Source: Druceiella hillmani (taxonomy: Eukaryota > Arthropoda > Insecta > Lepidoptera > Hepialidae). Taken from it: a stretch of DNA of 64,000 nt. Positions within the stretch are counted from its first letter, which is position 1. Each line of letters begins with the position of its first letter. Position numbers and translations under genes: made by a program. The stretch lies in the NCBI GenBank assembly GCA_039881145.1, contig JAYKKI010000004.1, positions 51,908,501 through 51,972,500 of the forward strand, in the 5' to 3' direction. The notes beneath the pieces were generated by a model. That model ran no database searches. It was not told the DNA's origin and saw only the letters and a list, made by a program, of their open reading frames with translations. Positions 58,739 to 64,000 of this stretch are shown here, one piece after another.

Positions 58739-59665
58739 TTACAATATGAGATTTTAAAGTATTGGTGGCGTTATTACAGTATGGGATTTGAAAGTATTGG
58801 TGGAGTTATTACAATATGGGATTTGAAAGGATTGGTGGAGTAAATTACAATATGAGATTTGAAAGTATTGGTGGAGTTATTACAATATGGGATTTGAAAG
58901 GATTGGTGGAGTTATTACAACATGGGATTGGAAAGGATTGGTGGAGTAAATTACAATATGAGATTTTAAAGTATTGGTGGCGTTATTACAGTATGGGATT
59001 TGAAAGTATTGGTGGAGTTATTACAACATGGGATTTGAAAGGATTAGTGGAGTAAATTACAATATGAGATTTGAAAGTATTGGTGGAGTTATTACAATAT
59101 GGGATTTGAAAGGATTGGTGGAGTTATTACAACATGGGATTTGAAAGGATTGGTGGAGTAAATTACAATATGAGATTTGAAAGTATTGGTGGAGTTATTA
59201 CAATATGGGATTTGAAAGGATTGGTGGAGTTATTACAACATGGGATTTGAAAGGATTGGTGGAGTAAATTACAATATGAGATTTTAAAGTATTGGTGGCG
59301 TTATTACAGTATGGGATTTGAAAGTATTGGTGGAGTTATTACAACATGGGATTTGAAAGGATTGGTGGAGTAAATTACAATATGAGATTTGAAAGTATTG
59401 GTGGAGTTATTACAATATGGGATTTGAAAGGATTGGTGGAGTTATTACAACATGGGATTTGAAAGGATTGGTGGAGTAAATTACAATATGAGATTTGAAA
59501 GTATTGGTGGAGTTATTACAATATGGGATTTGAAAGGATTGGTGGAGTTATTACAACATGGGATTTTAAAGTATTGGTGGAGTTATTACAATATGGGATT
59601 TGAAAGTATTGGTGGAGTTATTACAACATGGGATTTGAAAGGATTGGTGGAGTAAATTACAATAT
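58739..59665 (+). repeat. 35/36-bp satellite with trimeric higher-order repeat, about 26 monomers
   Basis: The monomer is TTACAATATGGGATTTGAAA GTATTGGTGGAGTTA (35 bp) or the 36-bp form ending GAGTAAA. Monomers differ at ATATGAG/ATATGGG/ACATGGG, TTTGAAA/TTTTAAA, AGTATT/AGGATT and GGAG/GGCG. They are ordered in threes (two 35-mers then a 36-mer, about 106 bp), with two trimer kinds alternating irregularly. The 79- and 67-codon frames (GFERIGGV, GFESIGGV) are translations of the array. The final block has five monomers, suggesting an unequal exchange near 59560. Confidence 0.95.
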
Positions 59666-60085
59666 GAGATGGAAATTAACATAGTAATCGTGGTTGATTT
59701 ATTATTATTTAAAGTGTCTTTGATTTTATACCGCTAAAGGACAACGTGATAACATTTCGCAATAAAGCTCCTATTGTATTTTTTCCTTACTTGCAACACA
59801 GTCTAGGATCGCGTGTAAGTGACGCAAGAATTTGTTAATGAAATCATCGCTTGAAGTTTGCAGTCTGTACTCTTATATGTTAATTTTTTCTTTATTTATT
59901 TCCATATAGTTACAAAAAACACGTGATACCCGATGACAGTGGTGCACAATGCACTTTAATAAGGATAATAGGAACTGAGTTTATGATAATTAAAATAATT
60001 AATAAATGTTTGTATACTTTTTTAAGACAAATGACAGGTTTTAAGAAGTTTATTCTGATCGGTAACAAACAAATCATACTTTAGT

Positions 60086-60160
60086 GTACTGATTCCCAAA
60101 GTGGTATATATCGACCCCCAGGGGTCGATTGCGACCTGTAAGGGGTCAATGTCAGCAAGA
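60086..60160 (+). mobile_element. hAT-like left terminus
   Basis: ACTGATTCCCAAAGTGG followed by ATCGACCCCCAGGGGTCGAT, an 18-20-base palindrome, is typical of hAT-like ends of the 'CAGTGGTTCCCAAAGTGG...GACCCC' kind. No right end or 8-bp duplication found. Confidence 0.45.
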
Positions 60161-60229
60161 AACATAATTGTGGGTTCATGAGATGTAAATGGGAGTCCAC
60201 GATAATGAATTTCATTTAATTTTCGCTTT

Positions 60230-60500
60230 CCATAATGAAATAATCTTCGAGAATGTCTAAAAAAAAGGTGGTTTACCCGAAACCGAAAAACATGACAAGT
60301 GGTCCACGAGACAAAAAAGTTCCATAAATGGATTAATCTTACCAAAGAGTTTTTATGTCTAAAAAAAGGTCAGCGAAGGTTCTACACAAAACTGAAAAAT
60401 TGGTCCACGAGACAAGAAAATTCCATAAATGGAATGATCTCAGGAAAGAATTTGTATGTCTAAAAAATGTCAGCAGGGGGGGGGTCTATCCAAAACTGAA
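60230..60500 (+). repeat. About 112-bp imperfect tandem repeat
   Basis: ATGTCTAAAAAAAAGGTGG or ATGTCTAAAAAAAGGTCAGC, TGGTCCACGAGACAAAAAAG and TTCCATAAATGGA recur at about 60253, 60355 and 60456. It lies within the presumed hAT-like element. The 60- and 107-codon frames crossing it are not conserved between units. Confidence 0.7.
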
Positions 60501-60969
60501 AACTCTGCTTTATTACAATCGCAATCAGATAATTTAGCAGTTGTATATCCTAATAGAGTGAGGTATTCCGATATAATTTGCTTCTAACTGACCGTATTGC
60601 AAAAAAAATTATGACTATACCGACGCAGGAAAATATCAAATATAAGAAACGAAAGTTTTTTCAATAAAATAGGAGACGAATTTTTCTACTTAACAATCGA
60701 TTTGGTCGACGAAATTTCTCTTGTATACTGCGGCGAGTGGTGACCAAGCATACCCAGGCCAAAGTCAGAGTGGAAATAGAAAAGGGAAGTAACCATATTG
60801 TAATATAAGTATTAATATACAATAAACGTTCTGGGAATGTTTTTACACACGTTCAAGAAAAGTGCTATACAGATATTTTCACGCGAACTCCAATATGTCT
60901 AACAGCGTAAAAATAAAAAAAATGCAATGATGAAAATTGAAACGTTGCCTTAAATTATATTGGATTGCG

Positions 60970-61475
60970 CTAAATCTTTACAAACATTATCTATTTTTGA
61001 AAATATTTAAAATAACCTATTGTTTGTATTAAAAGGTTCATTATATACAATTACGATAATTTTAGGCTAAAAATATGTTTGAGTTATGGAAAATATTGTC
61101 TCAGTAATCTCTGAGAATGTAAAGATAACATATACAATGGCAAGGTAGAGCCCGTGATCTCGGCTTCTCTCCTATTTTATGGCGTTCATTCTTTAATAGA
61201 TAATTTTTGCTAATAACTATAACTTATTTTTGAAAATATTTAAAATAATCTATTGTTTGTATAAAAAGTTTTATTATATACAATTACGATAATTTTAGGC
61301 TAAAAATATGTTTGATTTAAGGAAAATATTGTCTGAGTAATCTCTGAGAATGTAAAAGTAACATATACAATGGTAAGGTAGAGCCCGTGATCTCGGCTTT
61401 TCTCTTATTTTATGGCGTTCATTCTTTAATGGATAATTTTTGCTAATAACTATGACTTATTTTTGAAAATATTTA
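60970..61475 (+). repeat. 233-bp tandem duplication, 2.1 copies
   Basis: TGAAAATATTTAAAATAA starts at 60998 and 61231 and again, partly, at 61464: exactly 233 bases each. The shared body includes TTTTAGGCTAAAAATATGTT and GGTAGAGCCCGTGATCTCGG. Copies are highly similar. Confidence 0.92.
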
Positions 61476-62259
61476 AAACACGTGCCTCGATAAAAACGGG
61501 ATATTTGTTAAATATCTTCATAAAAATATCAAATTTTGAAATGACGTAATTTTAATTTGTGCAAAATTAATTTTATTCCTAATTTATTATTTATTCCTAA
61601 TCTGTTCAAAAGTGATCGAACATTGATATGATTTCAGAAGCATATATTATTAGTTGGATTTTGAGGAATTTAGATTTGTCGATTATACGAAATTAATGAC
61701 TGAAATTGGTTTTGCCGAAGTTTTTATGGCAAGAATATTATTTTAAATTATATTTTGAGAATGTAATTCATGTTTCAACATTTCTTTGCCCTCGCTGTAT
61801 GTTTAGCTCTTTGGCAGTAAGATAAATCTGGAGTGTTGTTTCGTTAAACCTTTCGTACAGAATGGATCATATTATCTGCAACTTTGTTGCGAGATCATCA
61901 GCAGGCTACGTTATTAATATTGTTGAAACATACTCGACAGCTGACATTTCCGTGCTAGGTATATGTTGACGTATCGTCTGCCTGGTTTCTGTTAAGCCAT
62001 CTAGTCGATTGTGTTGAAATGCTGTACTGGAATATCGAGTGTGGAGCGTTCGATTTGAAGGGAAAGGAATACTCTTGTACTTTGACATAATCTGATTGCA
62101 AATGTTACCTTTATTTTGAAATGGATATCATTCTGTTCGAAAATAGTTGAACATTAACTTGTCTTCAGAAGCAAGCAAGAGTATATTATAAGACAAAATG
62201 GTTTCTTACATTGTATTGTATTGTTTGATGTTTCTCACTTTTGTCTACTGTTTTATAAC
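61476..62259. other. AT-rich DNA, nothing recognised
   Basis: Apart from one 60-codon minus frame without motifs, nothing is supported. Confidence 0.4.
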
Positions 62260-62640
62260 TCATTAGCTGTGCCCACGCGGCTTTTTTCGTGTAGAATTCC
62301 AGATAAGAAAATATTTTAGGAATTCTTTGTTTTTTTTTCTCTCAGAGCCTAAAGTTTATTATAAACGTTAATAGAGGGCTTTGGCAGTACCATATCGTAA
62401 TATATACCAATATCATAGTACCAATATCGTAATAGTACCAATATCGTAATCTTCTCCAAATCGAGGGGTGTTTAATATCTGCAATATCTTGATTAAAAAA
62501 TAACCTATGTATTGCTCGAGGATATAAACTATTACCATATAACATTTTATCAAAATCCGTGCAGTAGATTTCGCGTGATGGAAGAACAAATTAACAAACA
62601 GACAAAAGTTCTAAAAACAGTTTTCCTGGCTTCTACTATC
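62260..62640 (+). mobile_element. Lepidopteran repeat, AGCTGTGCCCACGCGGC type
   Basis: It opens TTAGCTGTGCCCACGCGGC and TTTTTCGTGTAGAATTCC and closes with TTTTATCAAAATCCGTGCAG TAG and AACAAATTAACAAACAGACA. This is the same general architecture as 28422-29130. No coding part. Confidence 0.6.
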
Positions 62641-63599
62641 ATTCTATACGTTAAATCAAATACTCTTTTTAAAGTATTTTGCGTGTTCAGAATTCATTAT
62701 GTTAAAATGTTATTTTGTATTTCTAGAGCAAACGGCTGAGCAATGTTAACATAATAGGACATTTTTATAATGTAATATTGTACGTACTCTATAAAACATG
62801 TCAAGTACGAGTAGAACTCGCATGATGAGGGTTGTCTATACATTGAGGCGTTTATAAATATTTAAGGATATTTAAACAGTATTTATATTAATAATATTTA
62901 TAAATATTAATTTTTTACAACGTAAATATAATCCCTACTATATATTTCACAGATGTAAAACATGATACATACTTAAAGCGTTATAAGATCTAAAACGATC
63001 GCTGTAGTTTTCCTGCAATCTTAGTGTCAGATTTTACCAACTCTGTTTTCTTCGTGATGTTTGATATAGTAGTTTCGAAAATAAGTTTAGCTTAGCTTCC
63101 CCCTACACAATATTTTCACATATTTTTTAAGATATTAAATATGTAATTACAAATATTAATTAATATATTTAAATATGCAATTTACGCCATATGATATATA
63201 AAAAAATTGGTAATTACCTTATTAACTTCCTCTAAAATGCGTAATATGAATATTTTAAAAAAGTTAGCCAGTTCGAAATAGTTATGTGGGTGAATGATAT
63301 AATAATCATCATCATCATATATATTAATACGCTAAGGTTAAGATGTTACACTCCCTTTTTATAAAAAACCTCACAACTAATCCACATAAATTATATATCA
63401 TTTTATAGATAATTGCTTGCTCTACCGGCATCCACAACTAAAAAAATTATTATTGCTATTGTTTTTGCAAATTAATTAATTATTAAAATTATATACACGA
63501 AACAGCAATGCTGCCATCTAACGGCTCAACGTCAATATGATTGACGGTCGGTAAAATTTTTGTTTAATTTCAAATCCACTCACGTATAAATAAAGTGGC
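62641..63599. other. AT-rich DNA, nothing recognised
   Basis: A short ATCATCATCATCAT run at about 63305. A CTGCCATCTAACGGC site at about 63511 resembles short interspersed repeat debris. No gene. Confidence 0.4.
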
Positions 63600-63735
63600 G
63601 CTTTAGCTCAATGCTTTTGATACTTGCGCCTCTATATGTCAATTTTAGTAAAATATTTGTTTGATCTGTCATCTGAGCTTCATAATGGAATAAATAATGC
63701 GAAGACTTCGCACGGGTCACGCTAGTTTGTATTAT
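63600..63735 (-). mobile_element. Lepidopteran repeat end, inverted (CTAGCGTGACCCGTGCGAAG)
   Basis: On the minus strand AACTAGCGTGACCCGTGCGA AGTC is the left terminus of the family seen at 28422. It is truncated; the 62-codon minus frame lies inside it and is not a gene. Confidence 0.5.
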
Positions 63736-63869
63736 TATGCCAAATTTTATCCAGTTTTTACGTCGCATGGTTTCTGAGTGAATTGACTGTGACAGAGGTA
63801 TAGATAGATAAAAATGTTCTTTTGTATTGCAGATGTATTTTTTAAGATTTCATAACCAAATGGCCAATA

Positions 63870-64000
63870 TGAAAACCTTATAATTTCGTTCTATCTATCT
63901 TTTTGCCTGTCTGTCCGTATTTCACAGCCATTTATTTTACTCGAAGACTATTTCGTTGTATGGCAATTTATAGAAAACACCTACCATCTAAATTTCACAC
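63870..64000 (+). mobile_element. Left end of a 42654-type foldback element, cut by the window edge
   Basis: AACCTTATAATTTCGTTCTA, TGCCTGTCTGTCCGTATTTC ACAGCCATTTATTTTACTCG AAGACTATT parallels the left arm at 42654-42750. The rest lies outside the window. Confidence 0.6.

Noticed and set aside
58816..59655. GFERIGGV-repeat proteins
   Set aside because: They are translations of the 35/36-bp satellite; variation between units follows DNA monomer types, not codon positions.

Overview
This window reads as non-coding DNA from a moth or butterfly (Lepidoptera) genome. Base composition is strongly AT-rich. There are long (TA)n runs and no open reading frame above 138 codons. Several repeat signatures match ones I know from lepidopteran genomes: the GGTTCCGTACC...TGCACTTGGCCGGTTTTTT element, elements with CGGGCTTCGCACGGGT-type ends, a LINE 3' end with TTTATGTCCAGCAACGGAC, and the CCCCTAGAGGTG / GTGGATGGCTACGTTAT 3'-UTR type. 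The order-level placement is recognition from memory, not a database search. I found no intact protein-coding gene, rRNA, tRNA or CRISPR array. The open reading frames present are chance, repeat-derived or palindrome-derived.

The most informative single site is at 23585-23640. A polypyrimidine tract with a branch-point-like CTAAT ends in GCAG and is followed with no gap by GTAAGT. A 3' splice site fused to a 5' splice site is the signature of a recursive splice site (ratchet point), known from very long insect introns. If it is real, much of this window is one long intron of a gene transcribed on the + strand. That would fit the absence of exons and the scattered GC-rich islets.

Layout. 1-6.4 kb: old LINE/SINE debris, a split GGTTCCGTACC element enclosing a 63-bp satellite with a two-monomer higher-order repeat, a GC islet, an hAT-type MITE with perfect 8-bp target-site duplications, and one arm of a palindromic element. 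6.4-16 kb: a MITE, a ~0.6-kb segmental duplication, short tandem arrays and a foldback-like element. 16-24 kb: hairpins, a microsatellite cluster, a second hAT MITE, an 88-89-bp array and the candidate ratchet point. 24-30 kb: a polypyrimidine tract, a ~240-bp array, a ~1-kb 26-bp satellite, and a repeat carrying a CCG tract and a long (AT)n. 30-36 kb: perfect palindromes, two further copies of the MITE near 6.4 kb, a CGATA-rich element, a 206-bp near-perfect palindrome with 12-bp flanking direct repeats, and a GC islet. 36-44 kb: GC islets, 82-bp and ~123-bp arrays, and a ~1.15-kb element with ~0.4-kb inverted arms. 44-64 kb: GC islets (one followed by a good 5' splice site), a decayed pogo/CENP-B-type transposase, a 35/36-bp satellite with a trimeric higher-order structure, and several duplications.

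No genes act together here. What can be read is repeat biology (at least six element families, at least eight tandem arrays, two with higher-order structure) and possible intronic regulatory or splicing signals.
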